In this document: piece after piece, positions 33,845 to 43,900 of the stretch | Layout of the letters: each line of letters begins with the position of its first letter | Numbering within the stretch: position 1 is the first letter of the stretch | DNA from: Geminicoccaceae bacterium | GTDB lineage: Bacteria > Pseudomonadota > Alphaproteobacteria > Geminicoccales > Geminicoccaceae | Direction: 5' to 3' | DNA length: 64,000 bases | NCBI GenBank assembly: GCA_020638465.1 | Contig: JACKIM010000002.1 | Location: forward strand, 124,001 to 188,000 | Made by a program: the position numbers and the translations under genes | Notes under the pieces: generated by a model | The model's database searches: none | Told to the model about the DNA's origin: nothing | Seen by the model: only the letters and a program-made list of their open reading frames with translations

Positions 33845-35007
33845 TCCGCTCCAAACGACTTTCTCCCCTTGCTGCCGAGGACGCTCTTCGGTCCGAGGGG
33901 ATGATCGGCATGCGGGTAGGGAGCGTGATGGTGGTCATGCGCATGGTGGTGATGCCCGTGGCCGCCGTCCCCGTGATGGTGATGATCGCCATGGTGGTGG
34001 TGATGCCCGTGGTCGCCGTCCCCATGATGGTGATGATCGCCGCCATGGTGATGATCCGTCAGGCGGCAGGCGCCGGTGCAGAACGTGTCGCACAGCTCGC
34101 AGGTCTCGACCGTGCAACCGGGCGCGGCCGCACCCTGTCCCTCGACATGATGGTGGTGGCTTTCCTGCGGTGCGCCGACCTCGGCTTCGAAGCCCAGCAT
34201 CCGGGTCCGGTACTTGCACATCGCGCAGTTCATGGCGTTGTTGCCATCGAGGATCTCGTGCACGCGTTCGACGAAGGTGTCGATCACCAGCGGATGGTCG
34301 TTGAGATAGCCCGCCTTGACGAACTGCAGTTCGGGATGGTCGGCCGCGACCATGCTGGTGAAACCGTAGATGCGGTCGATCAGCACGCCGGTGAAAAGAA
34401 AGTAGGGAAACACGATGATCCGCCGGTAGCCGAGCATGGTCACCCGTTGCAGGCAGGGTTCGACCAGCGGGAAGGTGACGCCGGAAAAGCCCGTTTCGCA
34501 CCAGCCGAAGCCCATGCCTTCCCACAACATGCGCGCCATCTTGGCGACGTTGGAATTGGCATCGGGGTCCGAGGCGCCGCGGCCGATGACGACGAGGCAG
34601 GTCTCGGAGAGCGGCAGCTCGCCATGTTCGGCATTGCCGCGTTCCACCGCCTCTCGCACCCTGGCGCCGGCGGCCTCCAGCATCTTCAGGTCGACGGCCA
34701 GCTCGCGGCCGTAATCGATGCGCAGGCCGTGGGTGGCAGCATAGGTGTTGAGCACCGATGGAATGTCGTTCTTGGCGTGGCCGGCGGCGAACAGCATGCC
34801 GGGTATGGCCAGGATGCGCTCGCAACCCTGCTCGCGCAACCTGTCGAGACCGTCGCGGATGACGGGATTGGCAAATTCGAGATAGCCGTGTTCCACCGGC
34901 CAGTCGGGCAGGCGCCCGCGCAGGGCCGCCGCCACTTGCGCGAATTCCTCGACAGCCGCGTTCGAACGCGAGCCGTGGCCGCAGACCATGACGCCGATCT
35001 TGCCCAT
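33841..35007 (-). CDS. cbiX: Long-form sirohydrochlorin cobaltochelatase with Fe-S motif and His-rich tail
   Basis: This 388-residue CbiX has two tandem chelatase domains, the first starting IGVMVCGHGSRSNAAVEEFA and the second CLVVIGRGASDPDANSNVAK, each with its catalytic His/Arg region. After them comes MNCAMC (259-264), the MxCxxC motif reported for long CbiX proteins as an Fe-S site, then a Cys cluster (CTVETCELCDTFCTGAC) and a long His-rich stretch. CbiX inserts cobalt into sirohydrochlorin, the early-insertion step of the anaerobic route. The ATG at 35007 gives the family N-terminus. It is first in the operon running to cobM. Confidence 0.92.
   Translation of the reverse strand: MGKIGVMVCGHGSRSNAAVEEFAQVAAALRGRLPDWPVEHGYLEFANPVIRDGLDRLREQGCERILAIPGMLFAAGHAKNDIPSVLNTYAATHGLRIDYGRELAVDLKMLEAAGARVREAVERGNAEHGELPLSETCLVVIGRGASDPDANSNVAKMARMLWEGMGFGWCETGFSGVTFPLVEPCLQRVTMLGYRRIIVFPYFLFTGVLIDRIYGFTSMVAADHPELQFVKAGYLNDHPLVIDTFVERVHEILDGNNAMNCAMCKYRTRMLGFEAEVGAPQESHHHHVEGQGAAAPGCTVETCELCDTFCTGACRLTDHHHGGDHHHHGDGDHGHHHHHGDHHHHGDGGHGHHHHAHDHHHAPYPHADHPLGPKSVLGSKGRKSFGAE
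33951..34052. repeat. Two 51-bp in-frame tandem repeats encoding a His-rich tract
   Basis: A 51-bp unit beginning gatgcccgtgg is repeated at about 33951-34001 and 34002-34052 inside cbiX. Each codes for a 17-residue block of the form GDHHHHGDG-x-HGHHHH, so the His-rich tail has probably grown by unit duplication. Confidence 0.75.
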
Positions 35008-35292
35008 GAGACGCTCTCCTCCGCCGGAAACACGATGTCGCGGGACGACGGGGCGAATGTCGTGCGACATGATGCGGGAAAGCGCCGCGGGCACCTGGAT
35101 GGCTCCGGCCCGCGTCCCCTGCATGGGTCGACGGCATGGCTGGAACCGTTCAGCCCGGCAAGCGGGCACCATCCGGTCATCGCCTCGACACTAGACGTTT
35201 CCGTCCGTCCGTGCCACCCGTGCGCGGCAGACTCTGTCGGCACCGCGACGCGGCGGCCATGGGATGACGGCGGGAACGCCGGAAGGCGGGTG

Positions 35293-35697
35293 ATGAGGGC
35301 AAGGTTGATCGTTTGCGACACGTGCCGCTATTCGGCGGAGGAGAAGCTGTCCCCCGACGGTCTGACCGGAGGCGGGATCCTCGCCGGGCATATCGAGGCT
35401 CTGGCAGGCTCCGGCGGCAGTATCGCCGTCTTCCGCCATTCCTGCCTGATGGGCTGCGAGCATGCCTGCAATGTCGCCTTGAGCCAGAAGGGGAAATTCA
35501 CCTATGTGCTGGGCGGTTTCAGGCCGGATACCGAAGCGGCGGAGGCGATCGTGGACTTTGCCCGCAAATATGCGGCGAGCGGGTCTGGCCAGGTGCCCTA
35601 CCGGACATGGCCGCAGGGAGTGAAGGGACATTTCATCTCGCGGGTGCCGGACCTGTCGGGCGAGGACGTCCCGACCGGCGGCGGAGGCGTCGGGTGA
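35293..35697 (+). CDS. DUF1636 putative metal-binding protein
   Basis: This 134-residue protein has Cys pairs typical of DUF1636: VCDTCRYSAEE near the start and HSCLMGCEHACNVAL at about residues 52-66. The fold is probably thioredoxin/ferredoxin-like with a bound metal or Fe-S cluster. DUF1636 genes are often found with cobalamin and cobalt-uptake genes, but the function is unknown. The ATG at 35293 follows GGAAGGCGGGTG. Its stop overlaps the cobP start (TGATG), so it leads the plus-strand run to cobD. No riboswitch is recognisable in the 285-bp spacer upstream. Confidence 0.85.
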   Translation: MRARLIVCDTCRYSAEEKLSPDGLTGGGILAGHIEALAGSGGSIAVFRHSCLMGCEHACNVALSQKGKFTYVLGGFRPDTEAAEAIVDFARKYAASGSGQVPYRTWPQGVKGHFISRVPDLSGEDVPTGGGGVG

Positions 35698-36233
35698 TGC
35701 TGCGTTTCCGGCGAACGGCGTTCGTCATCGGCGGCGCACGGTCCGGCAAGAGCCGTTTCGCGCAGGAGCTGGTGGAGGCGCGGCCCGGCCGCTGGGTCTA
35801 TCTGGCCACGGCCGATCGGCGTGACGACGGCGAGATGCTCGACCGTATTGCCGCGCATCGCGCCGGCCGGGGCGAGCGCTGGCGGACCGTCGAGGAGCCG
35901 CTTGCTTTGGCGGACGCGCTGCTGCGGGCGGCCGGCGACGAGGTGGTGCTGGTGGATTGCCTGACGCTGTGGCTGTCCAACCTCATGGAGCGCGGCCGTG
36001 CGGTGGAGGATGCCACGCGCGCCCTGGCCGATGCCATCGCCCGCAGCCGGGCAGCCCTCGTTCTCGTCAGCAACGAGGTCGGGCAGGGAATCGTTCCGGT
36101 CAATCCGCTGGCAAGGCGTTTTCGCGACGATGCGGGACGCCTCCACCAAAGCGTTGCCGCCGTTGTCGACGATGTCTTCCTCGTGACGGCGGGCCTGCCG
36201 TTGCGCCTGAAACCCGCAAGAGATGATGACTGA
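35697..36233 (+). CDS. cobP: Adenosylcobinamide kinase / adenosylcobinamide-phosphate guanylyltransferase
   Basis: This 178-residue CobU/CobP has the P-loop FVIGGARSGKSRFAQ at about residues 9-23, then RWVYLATADRRDDGEM, VVLVDCLTLWLSNLM and VLVSNEVGQGIVPVNPLARRFRD, all standard. It phosphorylates adenosylcobinamide and transfers GMP to form AdoCbi-GDP in nucleotide-loop assembly. The start overlaps the DUF1636 stop and its own stop overlaps cobT, both as TGATG, so translation is coupled across the run. Confidence 0.93.
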   Translation: MLRFRRTAFVIGGARSGKSRFAQELVEARPGRWVYLATADRRDDGEMLDRIAAHRAGRGERWRTVEEPLALADALLRAAGDEVVLVDCLTLWLSNLMERGRAVEDATRALADAIARSRAALVLVSNEVGQGIVPVNPLARRFRDDAGRLHQSVAAVVDDVFLVTAGLPLRLKPARDDD

Positions 36234-37216
36234 TGTCCCAGCCCGTACGTGCCACGGCTCATGCCGACGCCTATGCTGCCGCCCGCGCTCGGCAGAACCA
36301 ACTGACGAAGCCGCCGGGGGCGCTCGGGCGGCTGGAGGACCTTGCCTGCTGGCTGGCGGGCTGGCAGGGGCGGGAGAAGCCCTCCCTGGACCGGATCGTC
36401 GCCCTTGTCTTCGCCGGCAACCATGGTGTGTGCGAGCGCGGTGTCGCGCCTTTCCCGCAAGCGGTGACGGCGCAGATGGTCGCCAATTTCGAGGCGGGTG
36501 GAGCGGCGATCAACCAGCTCTGCAGGACCTATGGCGCCGATCTGCAGGTCATTCCGCTCGAACTCGACCGGCCCACGGGCGACATCTCGCGCGGTCCCGC
36601 CATGACGGCGGACGAATGCGCCCGGGCCATGCAGGCCGGTGCCGATGCGGTGCCGGGCAGTGCGGACCTGCTGCTGCTGGGCGAGATGGGCATCGGCAAC
36701 ACCACCATCGGTGCGGCGCTGGCCGCGGCCCTGCTGGGCGGAGCCGGCAGGGACTGGGTCGGGCCCGGAACGGGGCTCGACGACGCCGGGGTCCGCCGGA
36801 AGGCTTCCGTTGTCGACGAGGCTTTGGCGCTCCACCGCGATCACCTGGGCGATCCGCAGGAGGTGCTGCGACGGCTGGGCGGACGCGAGCAGGCGGCGAT
36901 GACAGGGGCCATTCTCGAAGCCCGCCGGCGGTCGATCCCGGTGATGCTGGACGGTTTCATCTGCTGTGCCTCGGCCCTTGTCGCGCTGCGCATGGACGAG
37001 CGCGGGCTCGACCATTGCCAGGTCGCGCACCGTTCGGGCGAGCCCGGTCATGCGCGGATGGTGGAGGCCATGGGGTTCGCTCCGATCCTCGATCTGGGCA
37101 TGAGGCTGGGCGAGGGCAGCGGTGCTGCGATGGCGCTCGGTGTTCTCCGGGGAGCCGTCGCCTGCCACAACGGCATGGCGACCTTCGCCGATGCGGGCGT
37201 GGCCGGGCAGGGCTGA
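36233..37216 (+). CDS. cobT: Nicotinate-nucleotide-dimethylbenzimidazole phosphoribosyltransferase
   Basis: This 327-residue CobT has KPPGALGRLEDLACWLAGWQ at the start, FAGNHGVCERGVAPFPQAVT, GEMGIGNTTIGAAL and near the end the catalytic Glu in GEGSGAAMALGVLRGA. It makes alpha-ribazole phosphate from dimethylbenzimidazole and nicotinate mononucleotide. This is the phosphoribosyltransferase, not the CobT subunit of cobaltochelatase. Full length; its start shares bases with the cobP stop, and cobS starts 3 bp after its stop. Confidence 0.94.
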   Translation: MSQPVRATAHADAYAAARARQNQLTKPPGALGRLEDLACWLAGWQGREKPSLDRIVALVFAGNHGVCERGVAPFPQAVTAQMVANFEAGGAAINQLCRTYGADLQVIPLELDRPTGDISRGPAMTADECARAMQAGADAVPGSADLLLLGEMGIGNTTIGAALAAALLGGAGRDWVGPGTGLDDAGVRRKASVVDEALALHRDHLGDPQEVLRRLGGREQAAMTGAILEARRRSIPVMLDGFICCASALVALRMDERGLDHCQVAHRSGEPGHARMVEAMGFAPILDLGMRLGEGSGAAMALGVLRGAVACHNGMATFADAGVAGQG

Positions 37217-37219
37217 CCG

Positions 37220-37957
37220 GTGTGGGCCGAACTGCGTCTGGCGTGGATGCTGCTGACGCGATTGCCGGCGGGTCGTGGCGAGGTCCGGGTGATGCCGGCG
37301 GCATCGGTCTGGGCCTTCCCGCTGGTCGGCCTGGCGGTGGGGGCGATCGCTGTCCTGTGCATGCTGGCGGCGGCGCTGTTCCTGCCGGTTTCCACAGCGC
37401 TGCTGCTGGCAATGATCGCCGGCCTGCTGGTGACGGGAGCACTGCACGAGGACGGGCTCGCCGACCTTGCCGACGGCTTCGGCGGCGGTCGGGACCGCGA
37501 GGCGAAGCTCGCCATCATGCGCGACAGCCGGATCGGCAGCTATGGCGTGCTGGCACTCGTCATGGCGATGGCCCTGCGCTTCGTCCTGCTGGCCGGCCTC
37601 GAACCGGCGATGCTGGTGCGCGGTTGGATTGTCGCTGCGGCGGTCAGCCGTGCGGCCATGGTGGGGCTGCTGTGGCGCATGAAGCCCGCGCGCGCCGACG
37701 GTCTCGGCCGCAGTGTCGAGGCACCGACGGCCGGGCGGGTGATGGCGGCGGTCGCGATTGCCATGGCCGCTGCCTTGCTCCTGATGGGAATTGGCGGATT
37801 GATCATGGGTATTTTCGCCGTATTTGGCGTGTCTTTCATGCGTCTATGGGCAAATCGCCAGATAGGCGGCTATACGGGTGATGTCCTGGGGGCAACGCAG
37901 GTGATAACCGAGCTGGCCGCGCTGGCGGCAGCCGTGGCATGGACAGGTGGCCGATGA
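37220..37957 (+). CDS. cobS: Adenosylcobinamide-GDP ribazoletransferase (cobalamin synthase)
   Basis: This 245-residue polytopic membrane protein of the CobS/CobV family has the conserved acidic stretch HEDGLADLADGFGGGRDREA followed by MRDSRIGSYGVLALVMA. It joins AdoCbi-GDP to alpha-ribazole(-phosphate) as the last step of cobalamin assembly, in the cytoplasmic membrane. The start is a GTG 3 bp after cobT. The stop overlaps the cobD/cbiB start as ATGA. Confidence 0.93.
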   Translation: MWAELRLAWMLLTRLPAGRGEVRVMPAASVWAFPLVGLAVGAIAVLCMLAAALFLPVSTALLLAMIAGLLVTGALHEDGLADLADGFGGGRDREAKLAIMRDSRIGSYGVLALVMAMALRFVLLAGLEPAMLVRGWIVAAAVSRAAMVGLLWRMKPARADGLGRSVEAPTAGRVMAAVAIAMAAALLLMGIGGLIMGIFAVFGVSFMRLWANRQIGGYTGDVLGATQVITELAALAAAVAWTGGR

Positions 37958-38850
37958 GTGTGACCCTCGCCCTGCTGCTCGACGCGCTGATCGGCGATCC
38001 TCCGGCCCTGTGGCAGCGCCTGCCGCATCCCGTCGTGCTCGTCGGTCGGCTGATCGCGATGTTCGAGGCCCGCTTCAACCGGCGAAATCGCCGGGAAGGT
38101 GTCATTCTCCTGTCGTTGCTGGTCGCCGGAGCGGGATTGATCGGCCTGGGCATCGAGTGGCTGCCCGGCGGCAATGTCCTGTCGTTGCTCGCGGCTGTCA
38201 TCATGCTGGCCCATGGGAGCCTGTTGCAGCATGTCCGCGCGGTGTCTGATGGTCTGGACAGCAGTCTGGAGGAGGGGCGGCAGGCCGTGGCCCGGATCGT
38301 CGGCCGCGATGTCCGGGGGCTGGACGAGCCCGGCGTGGTGCGTGCGGCGGTGGAATCGGCGGCGGAAAACTTCAGCGACGGGGTGGTGGCTCCGGCCTTC
38401 TGGTACGCCGTGCTGGGGCTGCCGGGCATTCTCATCTACAAGGCGGTCAACACGGCCGATTCGATGGTCGGCCACAGGAACGAGCGCTACGAGGCGTTCG
38501 GTTGGGCGTCAGCGCGTTTCGACGACCTTCTCAATGCCGTTCCGGCGCGACTGGCGGCGGTGCTGATCGCGGGCTTCGACGGCCGCGCCCACCAGATCGT
38601 CCGGCGCGATGCGGGACTGCACAAGAGCCCCAGCGCCGGCTGGCCGGAGGCGGCGATGGCCGCCCGGCTGGGATTGTCCCTTGCCGGGCCGCGGAGCTAC
38701 CATGGACGGATGTCAGCCGATCCCTGGATCCTGCCCGAAGGACGCCGTGACGGCCGTTCACGGGACATCCGCCGGGCCTGCAGCGTCCTGCGGCAGGCCT
38801 TCGCGTTCCTGCTGATGCTGGCGTTGCTCAGCGATGTCGTGCGATGGTGA
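37954..38850 (+). CDS. cobD: Adenosylcobinamide-phosphate synthase
   Basis: This 298-residue membrane protein of the CbiB/CobD family has DALIGDPPALWQRLPHPVVLVGRLI at the N-terminus and AAVESAAENFSDGVVAPAFWY, YKAVNTADSMVGHRNERYEAFGWASARFDDLLN in the middle, all hallmark segments. It attaches aminopropanol (or its phosphate) to the corrin. ATG 37954 makes the usual 4-bp overlap with cobS. Its 3' end overlaps the convergent cobQ gene by 23 bp, so the two transcripts must be antisense there. Confidence 0.93.
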   Translation: MSVTLALLLDALIGDPPALWQRLPHPVVLVGRLIAMFEARFNRRNRREGVILLSLLVAGAGLIGLGIEWLPGGNVLSLLAAVIMLAHGSLLQHVRAVSDGLDSSLEEGRQAVARIVGRDVRGLDEPGVVRAAVESAAENFSDGVVAPAFWYAVLGLPGILIYKAVNTADSMVGHRNERYEAFGWASARFDDLLNAVPARLAAVLIAGFDGRAHQIVRRDAGLHKSPSAGWPEAAMAARLGLSLAGPRSYHGRMSADPWILPEGRRDGRSRDIRRACSVLRQAFAFLLMLALLSDVVRW

Positions 38851-40315
38851 GGATCATCTCCACATCGAGATGATGAGCAATATGACCGGCCAGCGCGTCG
38901 AGGGTCGCGTCGACTGTGGCGTCGAAGTCGAGTGGGACTGTGGCTCTTGTGCCACGTTCTTGTCCGGTACGCCATTGTCCAAGGAAATGGGCGCGGAATG
39001 CATCATCCACGAACAGGCCGTGGAGATAGGTGCCGATCACGCGGCCATCGCGTGAAACCGCACCGTCGGTTGCGTCTCCAATCTTGAGGAACGGTCGCGC
39101 ACGGTCGGGGCCGTCGCCGTGGCCCATGTGGATCTCGTACCCCCGTACGTCCAGACCCGAACCGAGGTGACGGGCGGCGGTGCGGCGCACGGTCTTGTCG
39201 CCTTCGAGAACAGTCTCGATATCGAGAAGTCCCAGACCGTCGACAGTCTCTGGTGGTCCCTCGATGCCATGAGGGTCGGAAATTCGGCGACCGAGCATCT
39301 GGTAACCGCCACACAATCCGAGAATGCTGCCACCGCGCCGGTAGTGCGCGAGGATGTCGATGTCCCACCCCTGTCGGCGAAGGTCCCGCAGGTCGGAAAT
39401 GGTCGATTTGGAGCCGGGCAGGATGACGAGATCGACATCGCCCGGCAATGGCCACCCGGGTTCGACGATCGCCAGATCGACATCCTCTTCCATGCGCAAC
39501 GGGTCCAGATCGTCGAAATTCGCGATCCGGCCGATACGCGGCACCGCGACACGGATGGTGCCGGTCTCGCGCCTCGACGAGGCAAGGCCCAGGGCATCCT
39601 CGGCGGGGAGAAGGTTGGCACGGTCGAACCATGGCAGGATGCCGATGTTCTCCCAGCCGGTTCGTTCCTCGATGAGATGAAGGGCCGGAGTGAAGAGTTC
39701 GGCGTGACCGCGAAACTTGTTGATGATGAATCCTCTGATCCTGGCGGCATCCGCCTCGTCGAGAAGGGCGCGGGTACCCACGAGGGTGGCGATGACTCCC
39801 CCCCGGTCGATGTCACCTGCGATCAGGACAGGAATATCCGCGGCCTGGGCAAATCCCATATTGGCGATATCTCCGGCGCGGAGATTGACCTCGGCCGGAC
39901 TGCCGGCACCCTCGACAATGACCAGATCGGCATCGTTCCCGATCAGGCTGAAACTCTCCAGCGCCCGCTCCAGCAGCTCCGGCTTCGCCATGACAAAGTC
40001 GCGGGCGTGCATCCGGCCCCGCCGCCGGCCCTGCACCACGACCTGCGACCCCTGGTCGGACTCCGGCTTGAGCAGGACCGGATTCATGTGCACCGACGCC
40101 GGAACCCGCGCCGCACGGGCCTGCAACGCCTGCGCGCGACCGATTTCACCGGGCTGCGAATCCTCGCTCACGGCGGCATTGTTGGACATGTTCTGCGGCT
40201 TGAACGGCCGCACGCGCAGGCCGGCATTGGCGAAGTGGCGGCACAGCCCGGCAACGATCAACGACTTGCCCGCATCCGAATGGGTACCCTGGATCATGAT
40301 CGCAGGCGTGGGCAA
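38828..40315 (-). CDS. cobQ: Cobyric acid synthase
   Basis: This 495-residue glutamine amidotransferase has the N-terminal synthetase start MIQGTHSDAGKSLIVAGLCR, then PFKPQNMSNNA and PVLLKPESDQGSQVVVQG. A C-terminal type 1 GATase domain carries the nucleophile Cys in GGSILGLCGGYQMLGRR and the His in YLHGLFVDDAF. It amidates four side chains of adenosylcobyrinic a,c-diamide. It is downstream of cobO (gap 5 bp) in the riboswitch-led minus-strand operon and converges with cobD with a 23-bp overlap. Confidence 0.95.
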   Translation of the reverse strand: MPTPAIMIQGTHSDAGKSLIVAGLCRHFANAGLRVRPFKPQNMSNNAAVSEDSQPGEIGRAQALQARAARVPASVHMNPVLLKPESDQGSQVVVQGRRRGRMHARDFVMAKPELLERALESFSLIGNDADLVIVEGAGSPAEVNLRAGDIANMGFAQAADIPVLIAGDIDRGGVIATLVGTRALLDEADAARIRGFIINKFRGHAELFTPALHLIEERTGWENIGILPWFDRANLLPAEDALGLASSRRETGTIRVAVPRIGRIANFDDLDPLRMEEDVDLAIVEPGWPLPGDVDLVILPGSKSTISDLRDLRRQGWDIDILAHYRRGGSILGLCGGYQMLGRRISDPHGIEGPPETVDGLGLLDIETVLEGDKTVRRTAARHLGSGLDVRGYEIHMGHGDGPDRARPFLKIGDATDGAVSRDGRVIGTYLHGLFVDDAFRAHFLGQWRTGQERGTRATVPLDFDATVDATLDALAGHIAHHLDVEMILTIARHR

Positions 40316-40320
40316 GGGGG

Positions 40321-40935
40321 TCAGAACTCCACGCCCCGCTGGGCCTTGATGCCCGCCCGGAAGGGATGCTTGAGCAACTCCATTTCCGTGGCGAGGTCCG
40401 CCAGTTCGACCAGTTCCTCCCTGGCGTTGCGGCCGGTGAGCACCACATGCGTCATCTCCGGCTTCTCCTCGCGCAGGAAGGTGACGACCTCATCCAGCGG
40501 TACATAGTCATAACGCAGGGCGATGTTGATCTCGTCCAGCAGGACCATCCGCAGGCGCGGATCGCGGATGAGTTCCTTCGCCTTCTCCCATGCCTTCGTC
40601 GCCATTTCGATATCGCGGCCCTTGTCCTGGGTTTCCCAGGTGAAGCCTTCGCCCATGGTGTGGAATTCACACAAATCGGAGAAATTTTCCTGTATGAGCT
40701 TTCGCTCTCCGGTCTCCATTCCCCCCTTTATGAATTGCACCACGGCGCAAGGCATCCCGTGGGCGATCATGCGGAAGATCATGCCGAACGCCGCCGTCGA
40801 CTTGCCCTTGCCCTTGCCGGTATGGACGACGATCAGTCCCTTCTCTCCGGTCTTGGTGGCCATGATCCTGTCACGCGCGGCTTTCTTCCGGGCCATCTTC
40901 CTGGAGTGACGGATGTCTTCGTCTTCTTCGCTCAT
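40321..40935 (-). CDS. cobO: Cob(I)yrinic acid a,c-diamide adenosyltransferase (CobA/CobO type)
   Basis: This 204-residue protein has the P-loop IVVHTGKGKGKSTAAFGMIFR at about residues 34-54, then GEGFTWETQDKGRDI and VLLDEINIALRYDYV, the BtuR/CobO signature. It adds the adenosyl group to the reduced corrinoid cobalt. ATG 40935 follows GGAAGGA and overlaps the cobN stop by 4 bp (ATGA). An in-frame extension of 21 codons upstream is less likely. Confidence 0.94.
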   Translation of the reverse strand: MSEEDEDIRHSRKMARKKAARDRIMATKTGEKGLIVVHTGKGKGKSTAAFGMIFRMIAHGMPCAVVQFIKGGMETGERKLIQENFSDLCEFHTMGEGFTWETQDKGRDIEMATKAWEKAKELIRDPRLRMVLLDEINIALRYDYVPLDEVVTFLREEKPEMTHVVLTGRNAREELVELADLATEMELLKHPFRAGIKAQRGVEF

Positions 40936-43900
40936 GGTGGAGTTCCTTCCTCGATGGCCCTCAATGACAGTGCCACGGAATTGCGTCTCGGCTTCCAAAG
41001 GCCGCGTCCGATGGCTTCGTCCAGCCTGCGGGCGATGGCGTCGAGCGCATCCGGGTTGGATCGTTGCAGGAACCCGCGGACCTCGTCATCGTCCAGAAAG
41101 GCGGCATGGACAAGGTCGAAGTGATGATCGGACACTGCCCCGGTGGTAGCGGCATAGGCGAACAGGTAGTCGACCGTGGCACTCATCTCGAAGGCGCCCT
41201 TGTAGCCGTGGCGCATGACGCCCCTGATCCATTTCGGATTGACGACTCGGGCGCGCACGACCCGGCCGATCTCCTCCTCCAGCGTGCGGATCCGCGGGTT
41301 TTCCGGCCTCGAATGGTCGTTGAGGAACACGGCGGGTCGCTGGCCGCCAAGGGCGTGGGCGGCGGCCGTCATGCCGCCCTGGAACTGGTAGTAGTCATCG
41401 CTGTCGAGGATATCGTGCTCGCGATTGTCCTGATTCTGGATCACCGCATCCAGGGCGGCAAGGCGGCTTTCGAGTTCGCCGCGGGCCTTCACCCCCTCGC
41501 GGCCGCGGCCATAGGCGAAGCTGCCCCAGGCGAGATAGGCATCGGCGAAATCCGCCGCGGTCTCCCACAGCCTTTCGTCGATCAGCGCCTGCAGGCCGGC
41601 GCCATAGGCTCCCGGCATTGAACCGAAGACCCTGAACGAGGCGCGGTCCGTGGCATCGTCCGGATCGTGGCCCTGGGCTTCCAGCCGGCTGCGATCCGCC
41701 ACGAAGCGGGCGCGCAGCGGATTGTCCTTCGGCGGTTCGTCCAGCTCCATGACGGCGCGCGCCGCCGAATCGACCAGATCCATCTGCTCGGGGAAGGCGT
41801 CGCGAAAGAAGCCCGAAACCCGCAGGGTCACGTCGACCCGCGGACGGCCGAGGACCGAAAGCGGCATGATCTCGAAGCCGGTCATCCGTCGCGAGACGCC
41901 GTCCCAGCACGGGCGTACGCCCATCAGCGCAAGGGCCTGCGCGATGTCGTCGCCGCCCGTTCGCATGTTGGCCGTACCCCATGCGGAAAGACCGATGCGT
42001 TCGGGCCACCGCCCGTGATCCTGCCGGTAGCGTTCGAGCAGGAGGGTGGCGGAGGCCCAACCCAGGTGCCAGGCCGCCGGCGTGGGCACGCAACGGGTAT
42101 CGATGGAGTAGAAGTTGCGTCCGGTGGGCAGCACGTCCGGGCGCCCGCGCGTCGGTGCGCCGGAAGGGCCTGGGGCGACGAAACGGCCGTCGAGGCCGCG
42201 CAGCAGGGCTTCGCTCTCGGTCGTTCCACACATGCGCAGTTGCGGGCGCAGGACGTCCAGAACGTATCGTAGCGATGCGGCACTGGCGGGGCCGGACGGT
42301 CCGGTGCGTTCCTCGATGAGGTCAAGCGCCAGCATTTCCAGCCGTTCGACCGTATCGCCGTGACTGCGCCAGCGGGCGTCGGTGACGGTGTCCAGCGCCG
42401 CTGGACGGGGACCGGGCCACGGAGCGGCCATGTCGCAGTCGAGTGGGTCGAAACCGAGTCCGAGATCGTCGGCCAGCGCCCGCGTCAGACCCTGCGCAGC
42501 GGTTCCGGGAACCCGTGCCAGGGCCGCCAGCAGATCGCTTTCCTGCCGGCCCTGCGGGCTGCTGCCGAAGACATGCAGGCCGTCGCGGATCTGCATCTCC
42601 TTGAGGTCGCAAAGATAGGCGTCGAGCCGTGTCAGGGCGTCCTCGTCATCCTCGCCGGTGTCGATGCCGATATCCCGGTCGAGACCGTGAACGTTCACCA
42701 GGTCGAGAATTTCCCGCTTGAGCCATTGAAGGCGCCGGGGATCCTGTCCGCTTGCGTCGTAATACTCGTCCACGAGTGCTTCGAGATCCTTCAGCGGACC
42801 GTAGCTTTCCGCGCGGGTGAGCGGTGGGGTCAGGTGGTCGATGATGACCGCCGCCGTCCTCCGCTTGGCCTGGGAGCCCTCGCCGGGATCGTTGACGATG
42901 AAGGGATAGAGGTGCGGCAGCGGCCCCAGCAGGACGTCCGGCCAGCATCCGGGGCCAAGCGCCAGCGCCTTGCCCGGCAGCCATTCGAGATTGCCATGCT
43001 TGCCCATGTGAATGACGGCATGGGCCGAAAAGCCGTGGCGCAACCATAGATAGGTGGCGATATAGTTGTGCGGAGGGACCAGTGCCGGGTCGTGATAGGT
43101 GGCTTTCGGATCGATGTTGTAGCCGCGGGCGGGCTGGATGCCGAGGATGGCCCGGCCGAAGCGGTGCAGGGCCGGGTGGAAGGCACCGTCCATGCAGGCG
43201 GGATCGGTTTCGGGCGCTCCCCAGCGGGCCTCGACCGCCTCGCGCAGGCTTTGCGGCAATGCTTGATACCATTGGCGATAGTCGCCGAGCGGTATGGCAA
43301 TCTCGCCGTTGGTGCGCCGCTGGTTGGTCGGTCCGGAGCGCAGCCTGTCCATCAGCACGGCACTGTTCGCCGGCGGCTCGGCCACGTCATAGCCCTCGGC
43401 CTTCAGGCGGCACAGGAGATCGACCACGCTTTGCGGCGTATCGAGACCGACGCCGTTGGCGAGCCGCGCATCCTGGTTGGGATAGTTGGCGAGCATGATG
43501 GCGATGTTGTGCTCGCCCTTGGGCGCAAGGCGCAGGTCGATCCATGCGCGAGCCTGCCGGGCGACGTGGGCGGTGCGCTCGCGATCGGGACTGAAGGCGA
43601 TGATGTCGCTCTGCGTCGCCGGAGAACGCTCGCGGGCCGACTTGAAGGCTATCGCACGGGTGAAGATGCGGCCGTCGATCTCCGGCATCACCACCGACAT
43701 CGCCAGATCGCGCGGCGGCAGGCCATGGGAGGAGGAGAGCCATTGCTCGCGGCTGGTGGAGGCGAGAACGGCCTGCAGCACCGGCGCGTCGGTGCGGTCG
43801 AGCGGCGTCGCCTCGTGCGGTGCACCCGATGCGGAGACGGCAAAGCCGGTGAGGTTGATGACCGCCTGCGGCGGATCGCCGGCGAAGAGGTCGTCGACGA

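Noticed and set aside
33951..34052. The repeated segment as a CRISPR-like array
   Set aside because: The repeats are contiguous without spacers and encode an in-frame His-rich tract of CbiX.
35008..35292. A possible second cobalamin riboswitch between cbiX and DUF1636
   Set aside because: No B12 box or GCCACTG-like core was found on either strand.
36223..37881. A 552-codon plus-strand frame across cobT and cobS
   Set aside because: It is in a shifted frame over two well-supported genes and has shadow-like Gly/Arg/Ala composition.
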